A stretch of 64,000 bases of DNA, from contig CAVQMN010000001.1 of the NCBI GenBank assembly GCA_963713625.1, forward strand, positions 341,517-405,516. Direction: 5' to 3'. Both the position numbers and the translations under genes were made by a program. The DNA comes from Bog-756 sp963713625 (GTDB lineage Bacteria > Actinomycetota > Acidimicrobiia > Acidimicrobiales > RAAP-2). Shown in pieces: positions 42,991 through 52,191 of the stretch; within the stretch, counting starts at the first letter, position 1, and the number at the start of each line of letters is the position of its first letter. The notes beneath the pieces are model-generated. The model ran no database searches. It was given only the letters and a program-made list of their open reading frames with translations, and was not told the origin of the DNA.

Positions 42991-44385
42991 TCAGATCTCA
43001 GAGACCGAGGCGAAGAGGCCGGAGGACCGGAGCGTCTTCATGAACTGTTTCACGACCGGGCCGGGGCCAACGAACGACCACTGGAAGAGAGCGGTCGAGG
43101 TGGGGTCCGACGGATCCGTCAATCCGGATTGAATGGATTTGAAGTATTGGAAATAGGGCTGCGCGAGGTTGTGGACGGTCGTCATCTCGTCGTCGTACGA
43201 GAGTCCCGCCTTGGTGGTGGCGAAGACGTACACGGGGAGCCCCGTCGGCAGGTCTGAAAGACCGATCACCGATGGTGAGCCGATCGGGTCCAGCCACTGG
43301 AGTTGGGCGGAGTATTGGTCGACGGTCAGAAGCCCACCGGAGAGATAGTTTGTGGCGATCGAGGTCAAGGAGTCGGAGTCGTCGAGGCCACGGACCTCGA
43401 GGAGGCGCCCAGTGGACGGATCGACGACGATGGTGGTCTGGCCGCTGCCGGGTCCGGAAGCGAAGCCCTGGCCAGTCTGGCCGTCGTGGGTGGTGATCGG
43501 TCCGAGGGCCGTGACCCCAGGTAGCAGGGCGATGGCCTGGTAGAGGGCGGCGTCGAACTGTGGAGTGGCTCCGAGCGTGGGTCCGATCAGCAGCATGGCC
43601 GCACGCTGGAAGCCTGGGTTGGGGGCAGCCTCATCCGGCAACAACTGGTCCAAGGCGCTGATGCCTGTGGTCCCGGCCTCGAACTGCTGGGCCAGCGTGG
43701 AAGGGTCGGTGGAGAGCGACGACACGTTGATCAACTGGCCGGCCCCGGTGATGGCATCGGGAGGTGCGGCACCGCCGCCTCCCTGCAGGCACTGACTGGC
43801 CGTCGGGGGGCTCGGCGTCTCGAGCAGGTGGAGGCCGATCCAGGCCGCCTGCTGGGACGGCGAGGCGAACCGGGCCGGTTGGGCGGTGAGGGTGGTGCAG
43901 GTCTGTCCCGACGCCGTCGACCACTTCTGGACCGAGAGACCGATGGTCGCCTGGGCCGCGCCGTTGTTCACGGTGGCGACGACGGAGAGGTTGGCCTGGG
44001 TGTAGAGGGCCTGGCCGGCTCGAATCCGCGGAATCGGCTGTTCGCCGGCCCGGTCGGCGACGAGACGCAGCTGGTCGCCGACTGAAAGGTGTGTGGGGAA
44101 CGGTGGGGTGGTCGACCCGGGCGGGCTGTGCCGGGCAGCCGGGGAGACCAGGAGGGCAACGACGGCCGCAGCAACACCGGCCGCCACCACAGTGGTGAGC
44201 GAGATTGCGGTGCGCCGGCTGATCGCCGTCCGATACGACCGGCGCCAGGGGTGCCAGTCCGTTGCGGCCACCCCGCCTTCCTTCTCGATGGCGGTGACCA
44301 GACGCCGTCGCGCAGGCTCCAGATCGGGGTCCGGGTCGACGGTGGCGTCAATGTAGCGGTTGAGGATTTCGAGTTCGTCGATCAT
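42991..44385 (-). CDS. CU044_5270-type sigma-linked membrane protein
   Basis: A 464-residue protein. The N-terminal cytoplasmic part ELEILNRYIDATVDPDPDLEP precedes one span (AISLTTVVAAGVAAAVVALLV), then a long external domain with YTQANLSVVATVNNGAAQA, QLQWLDPIGSPSVIGLSDLP and similar. This matches actinobacterial CU044_5270 proteins, which accompany ECF sigma factors and are thought to modulate them. Overlaps the sigma gene by four bases. Confidence 0.75.
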   Translation of the reverse strand: MIDELEILNRYIDATVDPDPDLEPARRRLVTAIEKEGGVAATDWHPWRRSYRTAISRRTAISLTTVVAAGVAAAVVALLVSPAARHSPPGSTTPPFPTHLSVGDQLRLVADRAGEQPIPRIRAGQALYTQANLSVVATVNNGAAQATIGLSVQKWSTASGQTCTTLTAQPARFASPSQQAAWIGLHLLETPSPPTASQCLQGGGGAAPPDAITGAGQLINVSSLSTDPSTLAQQFEAGTTGISALDQLLPDEAAPNPGFQRAAMLLIGPTLGATPQFDAALYQAIALLPGVTALGPITTHDGQTGQGFASGPGSGQTTIVVDPSTGRLLEVRGLDDSDSLTSIATNYLSGGLLTVDQYSAQLQWLDPIGSPSVIGLSDLPTGLPVYVFATTKAGLSYDDEMTTVHNLAQPYFQYFKSIQSGLTDPSDPTSTALFQWSFVGPGPVVKQFMKTLRSSGLFASVSEI

Positions 44386-45002
44386 CCGAGGGTCCCTTCA
44401 CTAGCAGGCGCGACGTCGTTGGCGTCCTTCTCGTGTTGCCCGCCCGCGTCGAGGAGTTCCCGAAGGCGTCGGCGACCACGGGCGAGGCGCGACCGCACGG
44501 TGCCGACCGGGACGCCGAGTGCTCTGGCGATCTCGTCATAGGTGAGGTCGGCGCTGGCCGCCAGAAGAAGGGCGTCCCGGTAGCGGTCGTCGAGCCGCGC
44601 CAGGGCGAGGGCAACGCGGTCGATCTCGGAAGCGTCGTCGACCGCGGCGGCAACGCTCTCCGCCGGATCGACTTCCTCCTCAAGACGATGGGCATCCCGC
44701 CGCATGCGAATCAGGCGCCGGCCCTCGGCCCGGTGGTGGTGGCGAAGGACATTGGTGGCGATGCCGAGCAGCCACGGCCGGGCGTCGTCGAAGGTCCGGT
44801 CGTAGCGGGCCCGTTTGCGGAAGGCCGTGAGGAACGTCTCGGAGAGCACGTCGTCCACATCGCCGTGCCTGGTCCGGGAGGCCACGAAGCGGTGGACCGC
44901 CCGGGCGTGGCGGTCGAAAAGGAGGGCGAACCGTTGCGGGTCGTGCAACGAAGCTGCCACCAGATCGGCGTCAGTTGGTGAGCCACCCACATCCTCTCCC
45001 AT
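44382..45002 (-). CDS. ECF RNA polymerase sigma factor
   Basis: About 206 residues. Region 2: DPQRFALLFDRHARAVHRFV, TRHGDVDDVLSETFLTAFRKR and RPWLLGIATNVLRHHHRAEGR. Region 4: LARLDDRYRDALLLAASADLT and YDEIARALGVPVGTVRSRLA. ATG 45002 follows GGGAGAGG; ATG 45020 is possible. Coupled to the CU044_5270-type gene by ATGA. Presumably an envelope or stress responder, as these pairs often are. Confidence 0.9.
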   Translation of the reverse strand: MGEDVGGSPTDADLVAASLHDPQRFALLFDRHARAVHRFVASRTRHGDVDDVLSETFLTAFRKRARYDRTFDDARPWLLGIATNVLRHHHRAEGRRLIRMRRDAHRLEEEVDPAESVAAAVDDASEIDRVALALARLDDRYRDALLLAASADLTYDEIARALGVPVGTVRSRLARGRRRLRELLDAGGQHEKDANDVAPASEGTLG

Positions 45003-45020
45003 CGGCGCAACCTCTCCCAT

Positions 45021-45370
45021 CGGTAACTATTGCCCGCCGGCCGGATGGCGGTTCCCGAGAACGGTCCCACAAGGGCGGACCCCGCTCCGGGTGCCCAATC
45101 CGGACCCGCCTGCGGGGTGAAGAGGACCTCATTTTGTTGCTCCCACCACTCTGGCCCGAACGGCAGTCGTGCCTCACACGTTGAAAGACGCAGGGGATGG
45201 CCAAAAGGTTGCAAATTGTTCGATGTGGAGCCGACTGGTCATTGCCCCGACCGACGGCAGAGCGTCACGCTCCGGCAAGCCTTGGCCCCCCAGGGGTCAA
45301 GGGCGCCCCGGTACTCCGCTTTGGCCTGGATTCGTGGCCGCCAGCGCTGGCAGCGGCTACCTCTGGACCT
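45021..45370. other. Gap upstream of the sigma gene
   Basis: 350 bases between the ECF sigma gene and the 3' end of the DUF2071 gene. No gene found. It must hold the sigma promoter, but I see no consensus that I trust. Confidence 0.4.
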
Positions 45371-46120
45371 TCAAGGTGCCTGGCCCGCTTGCAGCAGCCG
45401 TCTGGATGAGCGGCTGTCGTCGCTGATCCAGCGAGCGGGCAGGTCCCGCATCACCAGCCCAAAATCGACGGTACAGGAACCCTCGGGAAAGGCATCGTGG
45501 TCGTCGAACATGCTCGACCTCGCGGAGTCGATCTCAACAGGCAGAGCATCCCAGCAGAGACAGTCCAGATTCACGCCGTTGAGATGGTTCAAGTCGCCAT
45601 GTGGCGAGTACCCGTGCGAGCCCTCACGAAAGAAGCCGATCGCATCATCGAGGCATGAGAAGAGCTCACCCCCCAGGGCTGCACGCCTGTGTGCCGTGGC
45701 CGACAGGTCGAGCGTTCCATCGTGGCTCGACACCGCGATCTGAATCTCCGACCCCTCGTCACGGACCCGAAACTGTGCCCGATGGTGAAGACCCGGAAAA
45801 ATCCGGTCTCCAGCGAGCACCGTTAGGCGTGAGTTCGTATCACGCCGGGGTATGAAGACACCGACGTGGGGGCCTTCGTCATCGTCCCACTCGACGGCGA
45901 ATCGATGAGCGGCGTTCTCGGTGGTGAGGCCGACTGCTCCCGGCAGGTGAGCAGGCCTGAGGTTTTCCAGGCGGATGAGGCAAACCCCGCCCACGGCCCA
46001 ACCCGAAACAACGAGCGGCCGGAACGGAGCTGGGATGTGACGGCCGGCAACTTCCGGGTCGATCCGATAGTTGATGAGTAGGCGCCTCTTGATCGTGCAG
46101 TCGATGGCTTGGATGAGCAT
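45371..46120 (-). CDS. DUF2071 (YqjF-like) protein
   Basis: About 249 residues. LLINYRIDPEVAGRHIPAPFR near the N-terminus, AVGGVCLIRLENLRPAHLPG and VEWDDDEGPHVGVFIPRRDT are the DUF2071 blocks, an acetoacetate-decarboxylase-like fold of unknown activity. AAGAGGGG precedes ATG 46120. It begins one base after the ArsR stop, so regulator and enzyme form an operon. Confidence 0.8.
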   Translation of the reverse strand: MLIQAIDCTIKRRLLINYRIDPEVAGRHIPAPFRPLVVSGWAVGGVCLIRLENLRPAHLPGAVGLTTENAAHRFAVEWDDDEGPHVGVFIPRRDTNSRLTVLAGDRIFPGLHHRAQFRVRDEGSEIQIAVSSHDGTLDLSATAHRRAALGGELFSCLDDAIGFFREGSHGYSPHGDLNHLNGVNLDCLCWDALPVEIDSARSSMFDDHDAFPEGSCTVDFGLVMRDLPARWISDDSRSSRRLLQAGQAP

Positions 46121-46121
46121 T

Positions 46122-46448
46122 TCACGCCCCTCTTGGTGGTGCGGCGGTCTTCTTCTTGCGACGCTGCCGGAGCACAATCTGCTCCGGACAGACAACCGAG
46201 AGGAACTGACCCACGCAGAGGGCCAATCGCTCCTCGACGAGTGAGTAGAAGATGCGATTCGCATCCCTGCGCTCATTGATCAGTCCGGCGTTCCTGAGCA
46301 CACCGAGATGTCGTGAAACGGATGGAGCGCTGATGGTAAATCGGGACGCTATGTCTCCAGCGGTGAGCTCTCCGCCCTGGAGATCCTGCAAAATCTGGCG
46401 CCGGGTGGGATCGGCAAGCGCTTTGAACACCCCGGCATCGTCGTCCAT
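46122..46448 (-). CDS. ArsR-family winged-helix regulator
   Basis: 108 residues. FKALADPTRRQILQDLQGGEL, TAGDIASRFTISAPSVSRHL and GVLRNAGLINERRDANRIFYS are the ArsR winged-helix signatures. No cysteine pair in the recognition helix, so probably not metal-sensing. It likely autoregulates at the palindrome 46457-46474 directly upstream. Confidence 0.9.
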   Translation of the reverse strand: MDDDAGVFKALADPTRRQILQDLQGGELTAGDIASRFTISAPSVSRHLGVLRNAGLINERRDANRIFYSLVEERLALCVGQFLSVVCPEQIVLRQRRKKKTAAPPRGA

Positions 46449-46456
46449 GATTTGAT

Positions 46457-46474
46457 ATTAGCTAATGTGCTAAT
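46457..46474. promoter_or_regulatory. ArsR operator palindrome
   Basis: ATTAGCTAATGTGCTAAT contains perfect 6-base arms ATTAGC/GCTAAT with a 6-base centre, in an AT-rich pocket 9 bases upstream of the ArsR start. Confidence 0.6.
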
Positions 46475-46706
46475 AACAAACAAGGAGAGGAAGCCAGCAC
46501 GCCAGGCCAGACCCTCCCCTACCGGAGAGGCGGCACTCATGGGGGCCAGGCCCTGTTCTTACAGGCACACCGGTCGTAAGCTCAAAGAGCAAACCACCCT
46601 GCATCTGGGAAAAGCGTTCGCAGCTCCGGGTTGGATGGCAACCGAGGAAAAGCTGTGGCGAACGGCGGCACATTCTGATGGGGGGAAATCGACAGAAGGA
46701 GTTGCC

Positions 46707-47975
46707 ATGTCGAATGCGGCCAGGATTCGAAGGACGAGGGTCCGGAAATGGATCGGAGTGACGGTTATCGTCGCCGCACTCACGGTCCTGGCACCCGTCC
46801 ACCATGCCGTGGCCGCTGCGTTCGATCCGGGCCAGGCGGCAAACAACTCCCCATCCTTGTACCAGCCGGTCGCCCTCGGGTCCGCTCCGGATCTGGGCAC
46901 CCGCACCGTCTCCTACGATTTCCCGGTGGTCGGGATGGCCAGTACTCCCGACGGGCAGGGCCTCTGGCTCGTCTCCTCGGATGGTGGGGTGTTCGCTTTC
47001 GGTAGTGCTGTCTTCTACGGCTCGACCGGCTCGCTTCACCTGAACCAACCCGTCGTAGCGGTGGCCCCGACCCCCGACGGGAAGGGCTACTGGTTGGTAG
47101 CCGCCGACGGCGGGGTCTTCGCTTTCGGTGACGCAGGGTTCTACGGCTCGATGGGGGGGACGGCCCTCAACAAGCCGATCGTCGGGATCGCCGCGACCCC
47201 CGAGGGGAAGGGCTACTGGTTAGTGGCCTCCGACGGTGGCGTCTTCGCGTTCGGGAGTGCCGCATTCGACGGCTCCACGGGCGGCAGGCCGCTCAACGCC
47301 CCCGTCGTCGGGATGGCGGCAGCCTCTTCGGGTTACTGGCTGGTGGCGGCGGATGGGGGCGTCTTCGCTTTCGGCCAGGCGCCGTTCGCGGGGTCGCTGG
47401 GGGGTACGACCCTGAATGCCCCGATCGTCGGCATGGCCAGCGCTCCAGAGGGTGACGGTTACTGGCTGGCAGGTGCCGATGGCGGCGTGTTCGCCTTTGG
47501 CGACGCCGTCTTCCGCGGTTCGCTGGTGACCCCGGGAGTTGCTCCACCGCAGTATCCCATCGGTTCCATAGCCGCCCAACCCGATGGAGGCGGCTACTGG
47601 CTGCTTCCAGAGCCCACGTTGCCGATCGTGACGTTGGGGCAAACACCCTGGGTCGGGATCGAACCCAACGTGGTCCAAATCTCGGGCGACGCTGGGAACA
47701 TCGTCGACAACATGACCTGGGTCTCGTGGGACTCTGAGAGTGCCACCGGGTACGGAACCTGGGGATACGACGACTGCAACCCCGATTGTGCCGCGGGGAC
47801 CGTGACCGACTATCCGGCCACGATCACCTTCTTCGAGCCGTCGTTCGGTCGTTTCACCGAACTGACGGAAGTGACCACCGGGCCACACGCGTTTACCCTT
47901 TATGCACCGATGCCCGGCCCATTTCTCGGCGGTTCAACCTCGGTCCCAGGTCTCCGGGCGACCGTCTCACCCTGA
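46707..47975 (+). CDS. Secreted repeat protein with GGVFAFG units
   Basis: About 422 residues with an N-terminal signal peptide (RKWIGVTVIVAALTVLAPVH, cleavage near HAVAA). The centre has about six repeats of roughly 39 residues of the form GYWLVAxDGGVFAFGxAxFxGS, spaced by LNxPIVGMAxTP. The repeat is frequent in extracellular Acidimicrobiia proteins and probably forms a propeller-like stack; partner unknown. The C-terminus (about 130 residues, TWVSWDSESATGYGTWGYDD) looks like a separate domain. ATG 46707 has AAGGAG upstream. Confidence 0.8.
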   Translation: MSNAARIRRTRVRKWIGVTVIVAALTVLAPVHHAVAAAFDPGQAANNSPSLYQPVALGSAPDLGTRTVSYDFPVVGMASTPDGQGLWLVSSDGGVFAFGSAVFYGSTGSLHLNQPVVAVAPTPDGKGYWLVAADGGVFAFGDAGFYGSMGGTALNKPIVGIAATPEGKGYWLVASDGGVFAFGSAAFDGSTGGRPLNAPVVGMAAASSGYWLVAADGGVFAFGQAPFAGSLGGTTLNAPIVGMASAPEGDGYWLAGADGGVFAFGDAVFRGSLVTPGVAPPQYPIGSIAAQPDGGGYWLLPEPTLPIVTLGQTPWVGIEPNVVQISGDAGNIVDNMTWVSWDSESATGYGTWGYDDCNPDCAAGTVTDYPATITFFEPSFGRFTELTEVTTGPHAFTLYAPMPGPFLGGSTSVPGLRATVSP

Positions 47976-48065
47976 TTCGGAGACGATCGCGATCACGATT
48001 CGACAGCACAAGCTCGGAGTCACAGGCTGCCCCCCTCCACGGACTGAGTGGCCGGTTGTTGACTG

Positions 48066-48668
48066 TCATCGGCTGGCACCGCCCGAGAGAATGATCGATA
48101 CTCTCCGCTGCAGTTCGGGGACCAATTCCTCCTCAAACCATGCGTTCTTCTTCAGCCAACCGTTGTTTCGCGGGCTCGGGTGAGGCATCGGAAGCATCGA
48201 GGGCCAGGAGTCCTTCCACGACTTGACGGTTTCGGTCACCGACGTTTTCACAGCGGGCAGGTGGTACTTATGGGCATACTGGCCGATCACAAGTGTGAGT
48301 TGCACGCCTTCGAGTTTTTCCATGATCTTCTCCCGCCACGCGGGCGCGCATTCTGGTCGAGGCGGAAGGTCGCCCGACGAACCGGTCCCCGGATAGCAGA
48401 AACCCATTGGCAAGATGGCGAGGCACATGGGATCGTAGAACTGCTCCCGTTCAATCCCCATCCATGCCCTCAATCGGTCTCCACTCGCGTCTTGAAATGC
48501 GATCCCCGAATTGTGCACTTTGCGTCCAGGCGCCTGACCGGCGACCAGGATCTTGGACTTCGGGTCGAGTTGGACAATAGGCCGCGGACCATGAGGTAGA
48601 GCATCGACGCAGAGCGAGCAGCTTCGAACGTCGGCCAGCAACGACGAGAACCCTGCGATCGCCGGCAC
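48066..48668 (-). CDS. Uracil-DNA glycosylase superfamily protein
   Basis: 200 residues. ILVAGQAPGRKVHNSGIAFQD carries the GxAPG-type motif 1, and SMLPMPHPSPRNNGW the late HPSPRN motif 2, with a Cys pair near the N-terminus (CSLCVDAL). These match the UdgX/SMUG2-like branch of the UDG superfamily. It may remove uracil or other lesions. GTG 48668 lies close to AAGGGAG. Confidence 0.8.
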   Translation of the reverse strand: MPAIAGFSSLLADVRSCSLCVDALPHGPRPIVQLDPKSKILVAGQAPGRKVHNSGIAFQDASGDRLRAWMGIEREQFYDPMCLAILPMGFCYPGTGSSGDLPPRPECAPAWREKIMEKLEGVQLTLVIGQYAHKYHLPAVKTSVTETVKSWKDSWPSMLPMPHPSPRNNGWLKKNAWFEEELVPELQRRVSIILSGGASR

Positions 48669-48736
48669 CTCCCTTGGACTCAGCTATCAACTCGTCGCGG
48701 TGGACGGAGCTCCGACACTATGCCCACCCGGGTTGT

Positions 48737-49465
48737 CTATGCACGGGCGTCCAGACGACGGGCACACAACAGTAGTAGTCGCGGAATGGACGTGGCATCC
48801 GGATAATCCCCTGTTTCCAAAATAACGGGAGAAGGTGGCGGTGGCTCCGCCATGTCATAGATCAACAATCCATTCCTGCCCATTTCGTGAACGTAGCGGC
48901 TGAGAGGACGATGAATGAACGAGAGATGGATTCCGGGGCTGACTTGATCAGTAGCGATCACGTCATGGAGGTACGAGCCAACCCGCCAGAAGTGCTCATC
49001 CGAATCGACGACCTCCACCCAACCGCTCCCCGGTGATTGAAGAAGCGGGTGGACCAGAAGCAAGAAGAATCGCCCATCTGGCTTCAATACTCGGGCAACC
49101 TCGTGCATGGCAGCCTCGAATAGCTCCACGTGTTCGATCGCCAAACACACCAGGACCGTATCGAACCCGCTGTCGCGACATGGAAGCTGATCTGCACGAG
49201 CCCGCAGGCATCCTGAGAGACCTCCTCGGTCGTGGGCGACACGAATCTGCGACTCGGTGATGTCGAGGCCGACCACCGCTGCTCCGTGACTCGCCAGGCG
49301 CCGGCCGATCTGTCCTTCACCGCAACCGATATCCAATACCGCTCGCGCTCCGCGGGCGTAGCGCTCGATCAAAGGAAGGATCTGCTCTTCGTATTCGGGG
49401 TCAGCCCCCTCGGTAAAGTTCTTTTGCCACCACGCCGCCCCCTTCTCCCAGAGGTCGTTCTCCAT
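48737..49465 (-). CDS. Class I SAM-dependent methyltransferase
   Basis: About 242 residues. Motif I VLDIGCGEGQIGRRLA, VVGLDITESQIRVAHDRG, motif post-I QLPCRDSGFDTVLVCLAIEHV and EVARVLKPDGRFFLLLVHPLL are the standard methyltransferase blocks. Substrate unknown; proteins of this size modify small molecules. ATG 49465 is preferred; the longer frame to 49648 adds an unconvincing leader. Confidence 0.8.
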   Translation of the reverse strand: MENDLWEKGAAWWQKNFTEGADPEYEEQILPLIERYARGARAVLDIGCGEGQIGRRLASHGAAVVGLDITESQIRVAHDRGGLSGCLRARADQLPCRDSGFDTVLVCLAIEHVELFEAAMHEVARVLKPDGRFFLLLVHPLLQSPGSGWVEVVDSDEHFWRVGSYLHDVIATDQVSPGIHLSFIHRPLSRYVHEMGRNGLLIYDMAEPPPPSPVILETGDYPDATSIPRLLLLCARRLDARA

Positions 49466-49802
49466 TCCGTGAAGATACAACCCGAAAGTGAGATCGAAGC
49501 CGAGGGAGTTCACCGGCCAACGCTGAGCGCCATCCTGGCAGCCCTGGCAACTGGCCGAAACCAGTTCTTGCCGGAACCGATGACCCTGAACGCTGCCGGG
49601 TCGGCGGCACCTGCTAGCTGTTACCGAGCGGGATTCGGAAGGCGCCAAAGACCCTTCTGGCTCACCTATCGCCGGACGGTGAACTACCTCGGCATGCTCG
49701 AAGCGCAGTCCCTGGGCGCCGAGAGCCCACTTCGGTGCCCTCGTTTACTCGATCGAACGTGCGCTAGAACTCACGAGTGGCCGAGGCGAAACTGACCCGA
49801 GC

Positions 49803-50374
49803 ATTCCTGCCCGGCATGGTGAGACCGAGTGGAACCGCCTGGGTCGTCGTCGAGGCCGACTGGATTCCCCCTTACGGACTCGGGACTTGCGCAGGTTCAT
49901 AAGGTCTCCATTCGTCTGTCTGTGCTGCCAATCGATTCGATCTTCTCAAGTCCTCTCGGGCGAGCTGCGGCAACGGCGACGATCTTCGGTGAGGTACTCG
50001 GTCTCGAGATCCATTTTTTGGATGATCTGAGCGAAATTGACCAGGGTTCGTGGACGGGTCTCACGAGTGAGGAAGTTGATCATGCCTGGCCGGGCGAACG
50101 AGATCGGAGGTGGAAGGACCTCTATCGCTGGCGGTTTCCTGAGGGTGAGAGCTACGCCGACGCAGATGCTCGTGCAAGATGTGCTCTCGATCGCGTCGAG
50201 CAAGCGGGCGTCGACCGTCCCCTTATCGTTTCGCACGAGATGATCGGAAGGATGCCGCTCAAGAATCTGCTTGCCTTGCCCATCGAGGATTCTCTCCTCA
50301 CCACCCAGCCTCACACGGTTGTTCGTCGAGTCGACCCAGGTATGGGGAGGTTCACGGATCTGCTGCCTGAGTAG
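49803..50374 (+). pseudogene. Histidine phosphatase, frameshifted in a C-run
   Basis: The catalytic N-terminus RHGETEWNRLGRRRGRLDSP reads in one frame (from about 49803), and the rest, LTDSGLAQVHKVSIRLSVLP and IDSIFSSPLGRAAATATIF, in the next. One missing C in the CCCCC run at about 49867-49872 explains the break. VVSHEMIG-like second-His region LIVSHEMIGRMPLKN is present. Start unclear. Likely a recent null mutation or a sequencing error, since both halves are otherwise clean. Confidence 0.7.
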
Positions 50375-50678
50375 CAGGCGTCCATGCCCACCTGGGACTC
50401 CTGAGCCTGCTCCGATCACTTATATTCCCTGACGCCGACGGGTACCTCCGAGGCATGCCCAACTTGGAGACGACGCCGTCAACGCGAGCAGATCCGATGG
50501 GAGCGCTGAAGTTGAACGTTGCCGACGTACACCCCATCCTTGGTCGCGATGTGGCAGCCGTCGGCTAGATGTTCGGTACTTCCGATGGGTTTCAACGGGC
50601 CCAATGCTCCGCGAATGGTCGCCGAACAGAAGAGCCGGATCCAGGCACTGTGGCAGCTCGAACCCGGGCACCTTCCGT
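50375..50678. other. Degenerate region
   Basis: No intact gene on either strand in about 300 bases. The region ends in a RibD/DHFR C-terminal remnant. Confidence 0.4.
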
Positions 50679-50819
50679 ATGTCTCAAGCAGGCGTGCTTG
50701 GGGCGGGAGAGCGCCTCTTTGGAGTAACCAGCGGCAAAAAGCCCATGCGCCTCGTCGACGTGATCACCATCGGCGACGGCCTGACCTTGGTCACCCACGA
50801 GGCTGTCAAGGGCGCCTGA
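50679..50819 (+). pseudogene. C-terminal fragment of a RibD/DHFR-family protein
   Basis: The 46-residue reading frame MSQAGVLGAGERLFGVTSGK continues KPMRLVDVITIGDGLTLVTH. This matches the last strands of dihydrofolate-reductase-like RibD C-terminal proteins (VLGAGERLFG then P-x-RLVD). The rest of the gene upstream is not recognisable, so this is a truncated relic. Confidence 0.55.
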
Positions 50820-50947
50820 CGCCGGAGTGAGGTGAGTTCCCGGAGCACCGGCCGACTTCAGTATTCGACACGTCGGCCGGTGCTCGTCCAGGTACCGTTC
50901 CATGTCCGAATGGTCCGGCGGGGAGCGGGCCTGATCGAGACTTCGGG

Positions 50948-51136
50948 TTAGGCCGAAACTTCGTCTTTTAGGTTCTGGCGAAGCCACGCCCGAACCTCAT
51001 CGGTGTCCTCATGCCCGTGGGCTGAAACGGCGTGTTGAGTGGCGGCAGTGACCATCTCGTCTTCTTCACCGGAGATGGTGAGCGTGCAGTCGTTTTCACT
51101 CGGGAAGTCACGGCAATCTGCGACCTTCCGTCCCAT
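50948..51136 (-). CDS. DUF1059 small protein
   Basis: 62 residues. GRKVADCRDFPSENDCTLTI, EEDEMVTAATQHAVSAHGH and DTDEVRAWLRQNLKDE match the DUF1059 family of small helical proteins of unknown function. AAAGGAGG lies 7 bases before ATG 51136. The gene upstream (51467) may be cotranscribed. Confidence 0.85.
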   Translation of the reverse strand: MGRKVADCRDFPSENDCTLTISGEEDEMVTAATQHAVSAHGHEDTDEVRAWLRQNLKDEVSA

Positions 51137-51170
51137 GGCAATCCTCCTTTGGATTCGACTCGGTTCACCG

Positions 51171-51467
51171 TCACATCTCTTCGATGCTGCGCACATCGAG
51201 GTTGCGGAACTCCATCGGTCCGTCACACAGATCAGCGAGTCGCTTCGCAAACGATGCCGTTTCCGGCATTGAGGAATTCGACATCGCGTCCTCGTAGGAG
51301 GGGAACTCCACGATCTGGACGTACGTATTCGGCTGATCCCGATCCTGTGTAAACGTGCCCCTCTGGGCGGTCCGCACACCCGCCGTCTCAGCTTCCCATC
51401 GTTTGACCAGCGCTTCGACCTCATCCGGTCGGCTGGTCCTCAATTCGATGATCTGAATGAACGGCAT
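51171..51467 (-). CDS. Small ABM-like hypothetical protein
   Basis: 98 residues. PFIQIIELRTSRPDEVEALVK, TFTQDRDQPNTYVQIVEFPS and YEDAMSNSSMPETASFAKRL fit one dimeric alpha/beta-barrel (ABM/stress-protein) module. GGAGG precedes ATG 51467. Transcribed toward the DUF1059 gene, 34 bases away. Confidence 0.65.
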   Translation of the reverse strand: MPFIQIIELRTSRPDEVEALVKRWEAETAGVRTAQRGTFTQDRDQPNTYVQIVEFPSYEDAMSNSSMPETASFAKRLADLCDGPMEFRNLDVRSIEEM

Positions 51468-51957
51468 CCTCTGAACCTCCGCCCGAGGCTTCCCATTGCA
51501 AGGTAATCCCCGAGAAGGACGAATGCAACGGGCATGACGGCGAAATCTCAGGAAGAGCGTCCCGATCACCATGTCAGCGGCGGTTGTTTTGAGGTGGGTC
51601 AGAAGGCTACGAGGATCACCCTCCACGGAATGTCCTCCTCGCAATCAATGTGGCGGAAGCAGGGCATGGGGTGGCAAACGGTGGTCTCGGGGAAGCCAAC
51701 CCGGACCGTGGCATGACCGTGGTCGCCGAATTGAGCAACGAGTTGATCGCCATACTGCCTTGACTCGACGTTGACGACCTTTGCCTCGGCACCGGCATCC
51801 AGTCCTTGAGGGGAGAGCTTCTCCCGGCCTCTTTCCTGCGCCAGGTCCCCAAAGGTAGCAACTCGCGAGCGGGGACCTATCCCCGACCACCGGGTGGGTG
51901 AGGCAGCTACAAAGCAATAGGGCAGGACACCTCGAGGTGTCCATGGTCTAATGGGCC
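51468..51957. other. Gap with a promoter-like palindrome at its end
   Basis: 490 bases without a convincing gene. The last 40 bases form the regulatory region of the small membrane protein. Confidence 0.4.
51924..51952 (+). promoter_or_regulatory. Promoter overlapping a perfect palindrome
   Basis: AGGACA, 17 bases, then TCTAAT, ending five bases before ATG 51958, so translation may be leaderless. GGACACCTCGAGGTGTCC (51925-51942) is an 18-base perfect palindrome spanning the -35 and spacer and is a good operator candidate. Confidence 0.5.
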
Positions 51958-52191
51958 ATGTTCTACATCTTGATCTTCGGTCTCCTCGCTGTTGTCCTTG
52001 TCGTCGGGGGTATCACAACGATGAGTCGTCGCCGCCATAGTCTGGCAACGGACGACGGCGAGGCCAGCCACATCCACGACGGACGCACGACCGATAGTCA
52101 AGTAGGGCACACGACCCGCAGTGATGCCAGCCGTCGCAATCGGAAAGCGAAGCGAGTGCAATCGAGGAATGCCCGGCGCAAGCGCCATTGA
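51958..52191 (+). CDS. Small single-span membrane protein
   Basis: 77 residues: N-terminal span FYILIFGLLAVVLVVGGITT, then a cytoplasmic basic tail (SRRRHSLATDDGEASHIHDG and RRNRKAKRVQSRNARRKRH). Not recognised as a named family. Regulation is probably by the palindrome immediately upstream. Confidence 0.6.
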   Translation: MFYILIFGLLAVVLVVGGITTMSRRRHSLATDDGEASHIHDGRTTDSQVGHTTRSDASRRNRKAKRVQSRNARRKRH

